A stretch of 64,000 nt of DNA from Chromera velia (lineage: Eukaryota; Sar; Chromeraceae): NCBI GenBank assembly GCA_018398765.1, contig JAHBMJ010003940.1:1-64000 (forward strand). Reading direction: 5' to 3'. Positions 44,148-55,408 of this stretch are shown here, piece after piece; position 1 is the stretch's first letter; each line of letters starts with the position of its first letter. The notes beneath the pieces are model-generated. The model had not been told where the DNA came from, did no database searches, and was given only the letters and a program-made list of their open reading frames with translations. The translations under genes were made by a program, and so were the position numbers.

Positions 44148-45147
44148 GCAACATGTGTTTCATCTAGTGACGTCTCACTCTTTACATTGCCGACCTAATC
44201 CTCTTATAAAGATATCACAACATATATGTAATACATCCACATACTCAGATTTATACTTAGCAATAAATAGCTAGATTTATACAAAAAAAATAAATGATTA
44301 TTATACTTTCTGCTACTTTTATTTACTACAATTTTTTTGCAATATGATGTTATAAAGCGGTGCAGGCGAAATTTTTCTTTCTTCTGGGCCTATAACGCCG
44401 CAGGCGAAAATTTGTTTTTCTCCCAAACCTACTTAGAAAATTTTTTTTATCATCATGACTATAGTAAAACATTTTTTTTTCTCCCGTAATGAGTCTTAAA
44501 TGTTTCAATTGTATTTTACTTCCCCTACTAGTATTTTTTAACTCTTTCTTAACTTTTCTCTAACTCCCGCCTTCGGCGGGAGTAAATCTCTTCTTTTTCT
44601 CCCTTAAAACGAAGGCGGGACTAATTTTTCTCCCGGGCCTATGATACCTTTTTCTTCCAGCCCTACGATAGCATCGGATACCAGAATTTTTTTGTGTCTC
44701 CAAAACAACATATGCATGTAGAAAGATAGGGTATTGCATGAAGTTCACTGGCTTTATTTCCTCTCTGAATCTCTTTGTGCGAAGAAGTCTTTTGGCGGTG
44801 TCACTTTGGTCGGTGTGTAGCACCTCAGTGAGGGCAATGATCAGTGGTGATAGAGATGACTCGAAGAATGGAGGAAATGGCAAGGCTCCAAAGTTGACTT
44901 CGAAGCAGTCTCGGTAGGCTTCAGTAGATGTTATTATATATATAGATGTTCTCTAACTTTGCCTTTTACTTCGTACGGGTTTCCTCTGTTATCACCCTAT
45001 TTATCCTTCTGTCTCCCTTGTTCCCAGTCAGTAAAAATGAATCGAATTCAGTCCTCCTCTGGAATTTGCCTTGCTTTGCTCCACCTGCTTGGCGAAGCTC
45101 GTTGAAGTCTGCAGGACTGAACCTTACATGTCAGGCTTCACTATCTA

Positions 45148-45179
<32 letters not shown>

Positions 45180-46193
45180 CCTGTCTGCCTGTCTGTCTGT
45201 CTTTTTATCTGTCTGCCTGTGTATATGATTCTTGTATTTGGTGTGTTGATGACTTCATGCATAGACTTTCTTCATGTGCCAAGTGGCTGGATGAAAGAGA
45301 ATTCCTGCACTGCCTGGCTGAGCTGGAATCCATTAATTCAAATGATTGTAACTGTCCACTCCCCGGTGCAAGTACATCTGAACTCTTCATCCGTAATGTC
45401 ATTCGATCGCTTCTACGCTCGCATCCGGTCTGTCTCTTTGATGTCTGTCTCCCTATTCTAGAAAGTGATTAACTGATCAACTCCACCGGCGACTTAACAA
45501 ACAACAACTATGCATGTATATACCGCCCGGGAGCTTAGCGCTCCAACTGGGGTTAGGTATCCTCTAACTAACTAACTAACTAACTAATGTACTGAATAGC
45601 ACTGAATACTGGTGTTCAATCTCTGTAGCTGCAGCTACCACTCTAGCTTCTTGACCCTCCATAACTTCATCTTCTTCCTCTTCATCCCCCCCTCTTCCCT
45701 CCCCCTCCCCCTGTCCTTCTCCCCCTCCATCTCTTTCTTTGATTGCTATTGGCATATCGGCCTCTTCACTTCTTGGAGAAGGCAAAGCACTTGCGGGAGG
45801 AGAGCTTCGCACGGGGGACTATAGGCCTTAAAATCTTAAAGTTATACGTTTTTTATGTAAAATATAGACCCATTTCAAGAAAACGTGAAGCTACGTTTTT
45901 TTTGTAACTAATTTTACCGTAACTATTCAGATCGTTCCTCTATTCCTACATTACAGTTAACGTTACGCCACTATGTAGCTGCCAGTGTAAATTAATTAGT
46001 TGGTGTGGTAGTCTTGGTGATGTTTTGGGGCCCAATTTGGGGTCGATGAATGAAGTGCTTCAAAGCGTTCTCTATAGCGTTCTTGGCACCTTCTGAGTCC
46101 AGTTCTGACTTATCCTGAGACTAATCCTCAAATAATCCAAAAAAGCTAGACTTGTAGTTGTCGTCCTTAGTACCCTGACTCCGACGATTCAAG
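44148..46193. other. Convergent spacer, AT-rich with gene fragments
   Basis: 44160-44560 and 45830-46190 are AT-rich. Two copies of GCAGGCGAAA lie at 44364-44410, and a perfect hairpin CTCCCGCC-TTC-GGCGGGAG at 44563-44581. Between the AT blocks lie protein-like fragments on the minus strand (see next entry), a TCTG array at about 45145-45215, and a plus-strand frame ending at 45472 that cannot be assigned. Confidence 0.5.
44690..45812 (-). pseudogene. Possible remnant of an unrecognised gene
   Basis: A minus-strand frame at about 44930-44690 reads like protein (TEAYRDCFEVNFGALPFPPF, then SDTAKRLLRTKRFREEI). Another at 45812-45590 is Glu/Gly-rich and passes into VMEGQEARVVAAATEIEHQY. They could be two exons of one gene or scraps of a mobile element. 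There is no ATG for the upstream block, no family match, and AT-rich DNA on both sides. Confidence is low. Confidence 0.3.
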
Positions 46194-47250
46194 TTACACG
46201 ATCAAAGGGATGATGGCACTCCGCATCCTGCACGCACATTTAATGTTCTTTCATTTGTGCACATGTCATGTAGGTTGGGTCTGTGAGTGTATGGATCGAT
46301 GTGTGAGCCTGTCTGAGTTTGTGCATGTGAGGGTGTACGTGTCGACGAAGAGGAATCGAAGGGGACGTGGCAGCAGAGATTCTCTAGCTGAGAGACTTCG
46401 AACCTCTTCTTGGAATAGAAGAAGGAAACGAATCCTATCGAGGGATTCCGATTCTTCCTTCGCTTCTTCTTTTCTTTGCCCTGCCCTTTGTGTCTGTTTC
46501 CGACTGACCAAGGGTACTTGTCCCCGAACTCTTTCTTGTAGTTTGCGTGTTTCTTCACTGCCCACTCAGACATCTGAGCAAAGGCGATGAACAAGAAGAT
46601 CCAGCCTGCTCGAGAAAAGGCGGGAAGGCAGGCAGGAAGGAAGGAAGGTGAAAGAAGTGATCCATTGAGCAGGTCAACTTGACGAGGGTCCATGTGTAAG
46701 AGATTCACTACTCAACAACAGAGACCGACCTGACCAACCAGATAATACAAGGCAAAACCAGCCAGAGAAGAGAATAATAAACCGCAAAACACAGCGACCA
46801 CTGCGTAAAATGACCATCAAGCCCCTTTCTACCATTTTCTTCCTCAGTCAGTAGCTCTCGCTTCATAGTGGATTTTTCTATGTGGTCTGTGTCGTGTCTG
46901 CGTGTATGGGCGGGTGTTTTCGGGGAATAAACTTTCACTGAAAGTCCTCTGCTGAATTCTGCCTCCTTTCTTTTCTTTCAGGACAGTACTTTGCATTGCC
47001 GGCACTTTATTCGAATGGATTCAGAGGCATTGAGAGGGCTTGCCTTTCTGCCTTCGAAACTCCTTTCCTCGCTGCCGGCCTGCCTGCCTGCCTGCCCACC
47101 TGCCTGCCTGCCTGCCCGCCTGTCTGTTTGCCAGACTGACTGACTGACTGACTGACATGTGAGGCACTGCACCAGGAAGCAGAAGGTGAGCCAGGCCGCT
47201 GACTCCCACATGTAGTTCGCACAGGACACAAGCTGAAACCCCCACCCCTG

Positions 47251-47288
<38 letters not shown>

Positions 47289-48023
47289 CACAGAGAGAGA
47301 GAGAGTATGCAAGAACACACATGTAAAACACATGTATAAGTTCCCACAAATTTGCCAGATGAGCCGCCCAAGCCTGTATGCAGACGCGCTCGGACTTACG
47401 CAGACAAACGGAAAATTACCAAACAGATAGGAAGGAGACGTCCAAGGGACGGTGCAGATAAGAAAAGAATCCACAACCGCTCGAGGAGAACTAGACACAG
47501 CCCCTCATACGTATCGTGGATGTCCGAGAACACATCTGTGCTGACAGAAAGAACCGCCTGCCAGCTTCCAAGGGACAGACCACCCAAAAGACCGATCAGA
47601 GAGAGAGCTAGAAAGTCAAGCAGACACGCGGAAAAAAGGACAAACAGACCATCGGAATGCCTCTAACTTTTGTTCCGGGAGGACGGAGGTTTTTGAGGAC
47701 GAGATGGGTCTTCAGGTTGAGCAACTCGAATAGCTGCATGCGTGGGGATTGACAACCAAGGACAATTCTGAGACCGCCTCGACTCGATCGATGAGAACTT
47801 TACGATTCATTCGGAGGGAGGCACACATTCACATGAGATCCGGGAGAGAACCGCTCGGCTTCGTCGGCGTTGTCTTACAGTTACGTGCTTTGGTACATCC
47901 ACGACACTCGAAAGAAAGAACGGCCACCCACTCTCTTTTACTGTCTGGATCTTCTCGGGCCCCCTATTGCACCACCACCGTACCCCCACCTCTGCCTACA
48001 AAACTCTTCAGACATCGCGCGCG

Positions 48024-48062
<39 letters not shown>

Positions 48063-49982
48063 GCACACGCACACGCACAGTCACTCACTCTCTCTCTCTC
48101 TCTCACACACACACAGAGACAGACAGACAGACAGGCAGACACACACACACACACACAGACGAACACACAGACGGGAGGAGAGGGAAAGACACGGGTGCGC
48201 CGAGTCAGAGAGCGAGAGGGTGTGACGGACAGCCTGCACAGCCCATCCAAAAGACCCACAGACAAAATGACAGAGAGACGCACCAGCATCAACCCAGCAA
48301 GCCCATAGATCTCGGTTGTCTGATCGTCAGAGAAAGGAGCTTTGTATCTGCACAAACACGCACGAACACGAATTTACACTCTCTCTCTCTCACACAGACA
48401 GACAGACAGACAGAAAGAGACAGACAGAGACAGAGTGAGAAAGTGAATACAGCGAGTGCCATGGAACGAGGGGAACCCCATCCAAGGTCTTTCTTGCCCA
48501 TCTCTCAAAGCATGCCAGAGAAAAGAAGGAATATATTCACTGGATCAAATTAAATACAGTGATCGAAACGGCTGGAACAAACAGACATCTCGAAGTCCGC
48601 TCACTGGCTCACAAACGGACTGACCAACCTCGGATGAAAAAGGAAGTACCCCACAAGCGCCGCAAACAGACCCCAGTAATGCGAACAGTTCTTGGGCAGT
48701 GAGGTGATGGGCATCGTCGCGTTGGAAAATCTGCGCGTCTCACGAACGAAAGAAACAGAGCACTATCTTAGCGAAATCACACCTCATCTCCTTGTCGCAC
48801 ATGCACTCGCACATCAGTCGTTCGAGAGACTCACAGAGAGAAGATCACGGCATCAATACAACAACTGAAAATTTTCTCCCCAGGTTGAAAAAAGGAAGGA
48901 AGGGAGGGAGGTCGGGCACAAGAAAGCTGGAGAGCGACAACGAACGAAAGGTTGAGGGACCGCAGAGAAGGAAACAGACTCACCGATGCACAAATAGAGT
49001 CTCCAGCTCCCTTTTCACGTAGTGGAACAGGACCAAACCAAAGGCAACCCTGCAATTTGAATAGAAAAAAAAATGATTTCATTCAAAGACAGGAAATGCA
49101 GATTCAGGGCAAAACCGACGGAGAACTCGAGAAGGAGCGCGGCCAACTGTTGAGGACAAAAGGCTTCCATGCAGGGCGCGTCGTCCTGTTTTCTTCCCCT
49201 CCCTCCCTGTATGCTGACTTCTGCACAAGGGATCGTTCCGGGTCAGAGACCCCATAGACGATTCCGGGCGCGTACATGAACAGCGGGAAGATCCACAGAG
49301 GCCCGAAGTATTCAACCAGAAAGACGAGCTTCCAGCTGATTTGAGGTCCGAGGTCTTTGAAGTACAGCACGCTCCCGTCTTTCACTCCGAAAGAGGACAG
49401 CGGGCCGTCTCCGAGAGCAGTGCCTCTGGCTGCATGCACCAAATCGGGTGGAGACGGGAAACGGGGAGAATTGTGGGGGCAAGGATGGCTTCGTCTACTA
49501 AGGAGGAGACGGCGTCAATGGAGAAAGGAGAAGACTGTAGGAATGCAAAAGAGGAGGAAAGTGACAAGAAGAAAGAACCTGCAATCAGAAGGCAGAAGCA
49601 TTATGGTGGGATGAGCACGAAGCGGAGAGAACGGATGGGTAAAGAGAGACAGGCTCTTTTTGTTCTCCCTCACGGAGACGGCATGAAGTTAGGACAGCGG
49701 AACTGACCCTCATTGACTGTGAACCGCTGCCTGGTTGGGTAAAACTTCTTGTCTGCAAACAGATTTAGCAAGGAGTCACGCGTGTCGGCACTGTCAAAAA
49801 ACAGGTTAGCGCGCGACACAGGAGAAAGGTTCAGTGTGTCTCTCAGAATTTTCTATGCCACCGACAGGCATGGACTTACTTGAGCTATGAAACATGTCCT
49901 TAAACTGTGCCGCAGTGGTGCTGGCAGTGACAGTGAAAGTGCCCATGTCCTTTCCCGATCGGGACTTCACGGAGATCTTCAT
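46194..49982 (-). CDS. TECR: Very-long-chain trans-2-enoyl-CoA reductase (TECR/Tsc13)
   Basis: Catalyses the last step of each fatty acid elongation cycle in the ER, reducing trans-2-enoyl-CoA with NADPH. Exons: 49982-49880 (ubiquitin-like start [18 protein letters not shown]), 49752-49708 ([12 protein letters not shown]), 49429-49251 ([17 protein letters not shown]), 49049-48984 ([13 protein letters not shown]), 48730-48625 (RFSNATMP...PKNCSHYWG), 47733-47650 ([15 protein letters not shown]), 47247-47157 ([11 protein letters not shown]), 46605-46509 ([19 protein letters not shown]) and 46227-46194 ([10 protein letters not shown], stop). Phases close except between 49251 and 49049, where one short exon is still missing (human TECR has about 20 extra residues there). 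The Lys and Tyr reported as essential in yeast Tsc13 correspond to the K of HYVKR and the Y of CANY. Several hydrophobic segments agree with a multi-pass ER protein. It is head-to-head with the unknown gene at 50746. Confidence 0.93.
47075..47156. repeat. (CCTG)n and (GACT)n array ending at a 5' splice site
   Basis: On the coding strand the intron after the exon ending at 47157 begins GTCAGTCAGTCAGTCAGTC, a run of donor motifs, then passes into a CAGG tetranucleotide array. Confidence 0.9.
47262..47306. repeat. (CA)n(GA)n microsatellite
   Basis: Lies just upstream, in the sense of transcription, of the TECR exon starting at 47247. On the coding strand it is CT then GT and forms the polypyrimidine-like tract. 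Confidence 0.95.
48018..48172. repeat. (CG)n(CA)n/(CT)n/(CAGA)n compound microsatellite
   Basis: Long compound run in the TECR intron between 48624 and 47734. Thr-His and Cys-Val frames across it are artefacts. Confidence 0.95.
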
Positions 49983-50745
49983 CTTGCCCCAATCGAGAGT
50001 GGTCCGAAGCTGTAGATATAGAGACGAAATGTCAGGACGGGACTTCCGGTCAGTCTGAAAACTCCTAGCTTCCTGTAGGGCTCAGAGTCTGCCTCAAAGA
50101 GACATGAATTCCAACTTGCCTCAAGCTGCCGTGTCGACTTGGTCCCCAAAAGAGCAGAACTTTCAGAACGTGCTGTAGAAAGTTGACATACAGGTCTGTA
50201 TGTAGAGAGAGGTAGAGAGATGATTGTCGCACTGAGAGACGAGACGGCGGCGCCGGGAGAGATGCATCATTGCGCCGCTCACCATGTGCATGTGCACAAA
50301 GGATCCGAGGGTCCATGCAGGCAGGCGACCGCCTTCATGAGCCCCAACCGGATCCATGCATTGTTTTTCCAACCGATATCCAACCGATACGCGAAAATGC
50401 ATGTCGAGTTGTTTCGAAATGCATGCATGTACTCGACGATTTTTGCGCATTGAACATGAAATGAAGTCAGAGTGTGTCGATCAAGCGACTAGCTATAGAT
50501 GGATCGAAAGAAGAAAACTTTCTCAAGCACAGGTTACGTGGCAACTCAGAGAGGTGCTGTCGAGCAGTGAAGAGTCTGCAGAAGAATTCGACCGCAACTG
50601 AACGGACAACAAATGACTGTCAACGCATTAAAATGTAGATGCCATGCAGGCTCCCTGGAAGTGTCTTGCCTTTACATATATAGGGTTTTGAAACCCGTCA
50701 GCGGCTGAGGGTGGAGAGTCAAAACAGTCCCCTAAGAATTGGGGG
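49983..50745. promoter_or_regulatory. Divergent promoter region
   Basis: About 760 bp between the TECR start (-) and the unknown gene start (+). Normal composition, with several ATGCAT words near 50330-50430. Further 5' non-coding exons of either gene could lie here. Confidence 0.4.
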
Positions 50746-52810
50746 ATGAGTTTGTTAGACCCGCCCAAGAAGGCATCTGTCGACCTGGATGACTTCACCG
50801 CATTTCTAGAGGGGGGGTTTGTTGAGGACTTTGAGCACATCCTATTTTGCCTGACTGACAGGATCGACATTTGTAAGGAGAAGGGTTTTGTGAGTTTCTC
50901 ACTGGATGTCGTGCAGTTAGAGCACGAGACTGGAGCCTTCAAGGCATATGCAACTGAAGGGAGAAACATCCTGGCAAAGGCAGCAGACTTCCAAGCAACC
51001 CGAATGAACAACCTGAACACACCTGCCATTCGCATGGAACTCATTTTGGCCTGCTTAGACGAAAATTGCCTCTCAAGATCCTTCGACTTGCTGCGCCTTG
51101 AGGAGACAATGGAGCACTGGCTTGCTCAACTGGACGCGTGGCAGAAGAGTCGCGTGGTGGAGGCTCTTGTGGGGGAGATTGACGGGGTGGCCAGTGATTT
51201 TGAGGGACATGGAATTACAAAGGGAAAAGCATCCCAAGCGCTCACGGACACTTTCCGAAAACGATCTGCTTCATATATGCGAAGCACACAGCGTTTGATT
51301 GTTGCAATGATTTTGGATACAGGCAGAGACCTCTTCACCCACCGAAAGACAGCTGCAGGGCTGACGCTGTCTCAGGCACCTGAGTCCATCAATCCTCCAA
51401 CGCATTGTCAAATTGAAAATATCCTGCATCCAGAAAACAGTTACCTGTCAGGCAACTGTCAGGTTACATTGTGCAGAGAGTCAAGAGGAGAGAGAGGCCT
51501 GTACTCGTCCAGACAAGCATGCAGGTGGAGACCGGGGCAGGAGAGGAGGGAAGGAAGGGTGCTTGCACGTCTGAGGGGGGGAGCCAGGGGTGACCCTCCT
51601 GAAGAGCGTGAGGTCTTCAGGGATGATCTGGCCGAGCTGAGAGTTTTGAGGGGGTCAGAAAACGTGCAGGGAGACTCAGTCATGGTCAGTGAATATTGTC
51701 AGTTAGAGTTACAAAATCCTGTAATATCGGAGACGCACAGCTTCGAACATGATGCCGGGTCAGAAGTGGCCCTGATGTCATGACGCATCCCGTCGGGGAC
51801 AGTCCATGTTTAGACCTTGGCTGTATCTGAATTTACTGTCATGCTGTGTCCGATCATTGTGTTTGCACTGACAGAAGATGCCATGCCATGCGCTTGCAGA
51901 TGCGGCTTCTCCAGTCCGGGTCCCTTCATTGCATCTTTCAGAGAGCACAAGCCTTAGTAGACAAGAGGGGAGACCATGGGAAGAAACTGCTGCGGAGTGC
52001 GGTTGTTAGAGTCGCACCCATACTCAGCACGTAAGTAAAGGAGAGCTGCGCGTGCAGATCTAATCACAATTTATGTGCGAGACACGACAGAAAGTCAAAG
52101 TCAGCGTGCAACTTCTATTCCGCAAATGAGACCTGGCCCCTTTTTGGCATGTGCAGATACTTCCTGGTTCCCAAATAGAGAGAGAGACGCTTCATTTTGT
52201 TGCACGAAGTTCTCTACCTTTCACCTTCACACCTGAACAGAAGTCGATCCCCACTGTCACCGAACTATCAACGCGAAAATAGAATGTCCAAAATGAACAC
52301 AACATCTGCGTTCCATCGATAGATCTTTCTGTTTGTTTCTCTCATTAAGAACTTGTTTTGTATGTGCATTCGCCAACCGATTTGCTCCTGCAGGCCCCGG
52401 CAGATTCTGCTCACGCGGTTTCTGTTCTGTCTCTGCGCTTTCAACCTGCTCCCCCACTCCTCAACAAGACCAGAGATGTTCTTCAAACAAACCATTCCCT
52501 TCATGCTGCGATCTGATGTGCGAGAGAAGGACAGAGACAAGGAGACATACGGTCGGTCGGTTGGTAGACTCCAGCACGGACATTCATGAGAAGCAGCTCT
52601 CCGTCCCTGAAATGGTATTCTTTGTGTCTCAGTATTTCTGCCGGGTGTCTCGGAACACCTTCATGTCCTTTTTGCACGAATATACGCACGCGCGCGCGCG
52701 CGCACGCACACACACACACACGCACACGCACAGACACACAGACACATAGACACACACACACACACACAGACACACAGACACACACACACACAGACACACA
52801 GACACACACG

Positions 52811-52870
<60 letters not shown>

Positions 52871-54139
52871 CAGACACTGACACAGACACAGACACAGGCA
52901 GGCAGACAGACAGTCAGACAGACGGACGGACAGGTTCAAATAGGCAGACTTTGTGTTTCTCTTCCCCCGTCTTTCTCTTTATTCTTTGTCTTCACGTACA
53001 CGCTAGAGAGAGCAGGAGACAGAGGAGGGAGATGGGACACAGGATCCTTCCACTGTCATGCAAATGGTCCCAACGCTGATACACATGCTAGATAGCTTCA
53101 CTGCCTTACTGCGCGCACGAAACGAGTCCCACGAGGCCCTGCCTGTATTCGCACTTTCTGTACCTTTCATGTGCACTTGCCCCGTATATGTATACAAAGG
53201 AATGCATGTTTATCTTCCTGCAGGTCCTCTGGGTCCGCCCCTCTCTCTCCCGAACGGTGACGGCGACCCCTTTGCAACTGCCGACATCTCCAATTTCGCC
53301 ACCTCCCCGCCTGTTCTGTGGGCAGCTGCCCGTGAGAAGGGGAGGGGCAAGGCAAGTCTGAGGGCAGCGCTGAAGGGACAGAAGGGAAAGGGAGGCATCG
53401 CAGGTTTGCTTCCAGAATTCCTTCAACAGGGCGTGTCTCTGGAGACGGATTCTCAGTTCGTTCTCAACAGATTCGTGAACCCTCCAGGACCCCCTATGGA
53501 CCCTTCCGAGGTCACAATCGACGGGTTGCCTTTGGATTTTCGATCTGTCCCTGGTGGCAGTCGCGGGGGCGCATCCTCTCAGGTTGACCAGAATATCGTG
53601 GAGTGCATGGCCGAGGGTATCGTTTCCTCGGGGGTTCGTGAATGGCATGCAGAGGCAGAATGGGTCTGGCGAGAGATTCTGGGAAGTTCGGCGTTGACGG
53701 TGAGCACTCGAAAGGCACTCCAGCGACTCGTGCTGCGTTTGAGTGACCGAGCAACGAGAGAGTGGGAAGCACATGTGATTCGGTAAGTCAAACCGCACGA
53801 CAGACTTCTTATCAGATGAGGCGTTTTCTGCACTCTGCAACGCTTATTCTGCTCGACGGCTGGTCTCTGTGGTTCGCCCAGAGAGACCATCGTAGAGAGA
53901 CTTTTCGGCTGAGTATTCGTCTCTTTGTCTGGCTGTCTCTTTGTTTGTTTGTCTATCTCTCTGTTTATGTATGTGCGAGAGTGAGCGTTAGCTTCTGTGA
54001 TCGGTTTTTTGCGTGGGCGTGCACGTCTGTCAGTGGGTGTTTTTGTGTTTGTACGTCTGCGTGCAGCTATTTTATGCAGGACAACGAGCAGTCTGGAGAG
54101 TGTGGGCGGCTTTTGTACGATCCTCTTGGGATTTTGTAA
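50746..54139 (+). CDS. Unknown multi-exon protein
   Basis: Not recognised. Exon 1 (50746-51684, 313 codons) is clean and ends at the donor GTCAGT in phase 0. Exon 2 (51900-52030, [20 protein letters not shown]) fits that phase and ends at GTAAGT. Exon 3 (about 52393-52555) encodes [20 protein letters not shown] in phase. An exon with [18 protein letters not shown] (about 52575-52665) follows, but the frame change between the two would need an intron of under 25 bases, so that join is unresolved. The last long exon (about 53045-53782) carries [20 protein letters not shown] and a Trp-rich helix before the donor GTAAGT. A final exon at about 54067-54139 ([20 protein letters not shown], stop) fits the phase. 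The chain is mostly alpha-helical, acidic and soluble, with no signal peptide. A large CA/GA microsatellite lies in the intron before 53045. Confidence 0.6.
52684..52930. repeat. (CG)n(CA)n(GA)n(CAGA)n compound microsatellite
   Basis: About 250 bp of dinucleotide and tetranucleotide runs in an intron of the unknown gene. It is purine/CA-rich on the coding strand, opposite to the usual trend in this window. Confidence 0.95.
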
Positions 54140-55408
54140 CTATTTGTAGTTCTCATCCTGACTCAAATTCAGGCCCGCGCAGTACATGCCGCCTTCGACG
54201 CTGGAAGTATGTTGACGACCGCCGGCCGGATCTCTGAACCGCGCCCCGGTTCGCGCCTATACTCTTAGACGGTAAAAAAAAAAAAAAGAAAAACTTTAAG
54301 GAGTTTTAGCTTTTGGGTTGTTCTATACAAGGATCAGCACCAACGTGCTCTCCCTAAAATTACTGTATGTTTTTTGGCTTTGTTTTTAGATTAGGTTTTC
54401 CTTAAGCCAAACTTTTCAATCAGAGTTCAAACTTGAATTAACTAAATTGAAATGCAAATTAACGTTTCAACATTATATGTTATTTTCATTTTTTTTTTGT
54501 TTCTATTGTTTTTTGAATATATCAGTCATCTATTGCAAATTCTTGCAGTATATTTAACAACATCTTTGAATATCTTAAACATAGTATTTCAAACGAGTTA
54601 GAGCCTATAGGCCTAACTTTTTACCGCATAAACCTACGAGGCTGAAACCCCGGTGGTATTAATCAAAAAGTTTTCAAGTTTATTTGATATCGTTTATAAG
54701 CTTAAAATTAAAAAGCAATTGTATATAGATTGTGTTATCTGAATTAAAGTTGAAACTGTGCATGCTATCCAAAGATCTTTTATTGTTGTTTTAATTTTTT
54801 TCTTAATTTTTTGATCCGATTTTAAAGTCTCTGTCTTTTTCTACATTTCTAAGCAGCTTTTTTCTTTTTCAGTTTGTGTGCAGCGCTGTATGCCTTTCCA
54901 CCGTAAATTCCATGTACTGCAATCGATAGATTTTATATGATAACTATGGTTTTGTGTCTTTCTCCAGGCACGCCTTTAAGCGTAAGCGTCCAAGTCCTGC
55001 AAACCCTATCATACATTCTCAAATTACAACTTAAAAAATCATAAATTCAAACATTACGGTGTTCATGCAATATTGTTTGATAACTTTGCCAGCCAGTGAT
55101 TAATATTTAAGTTAATTATACATCATCTTTTAATATATATATTATTAAGTGGCGTATGCTATGTATTATGAAATATTGTATCATTCTTAGAAGTGTGGTC
55201 AGCGATACTCTCGGCGTTACTCAGTCAACCGCGGTATGGTCATTCATCCACTAAAATTATTAAATTCATTAATTTACGTCCATTTTAGAATCTGACTAGT
55301 ATACATTAGACTTGTAGAATCTCTAGATTATAAGCTCTAGTTCGCTCTATAGTATAGGCTATATACAAGAACTCTGATGCACGGAATGCAGTTCATTCAG
55401 TCAGTTGA
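54140..55408. other. Convergent spacer, AT-rich
   Basis: From about 54270 to 55390 the sequence is AT-rich with an A14 run at 54273-54286 and no long frames. An alternative last exon of the unknown gene could end near 54215 or 54269, but the one ending at 54139 fits better. Confidence 0.6.

Noticed and set aside
47352-47666. Plus-strand frame of 104 codons within the TECR locus
   Set aside because: It lies in a TECR intron on the opposite strand, with no homology or splice support.
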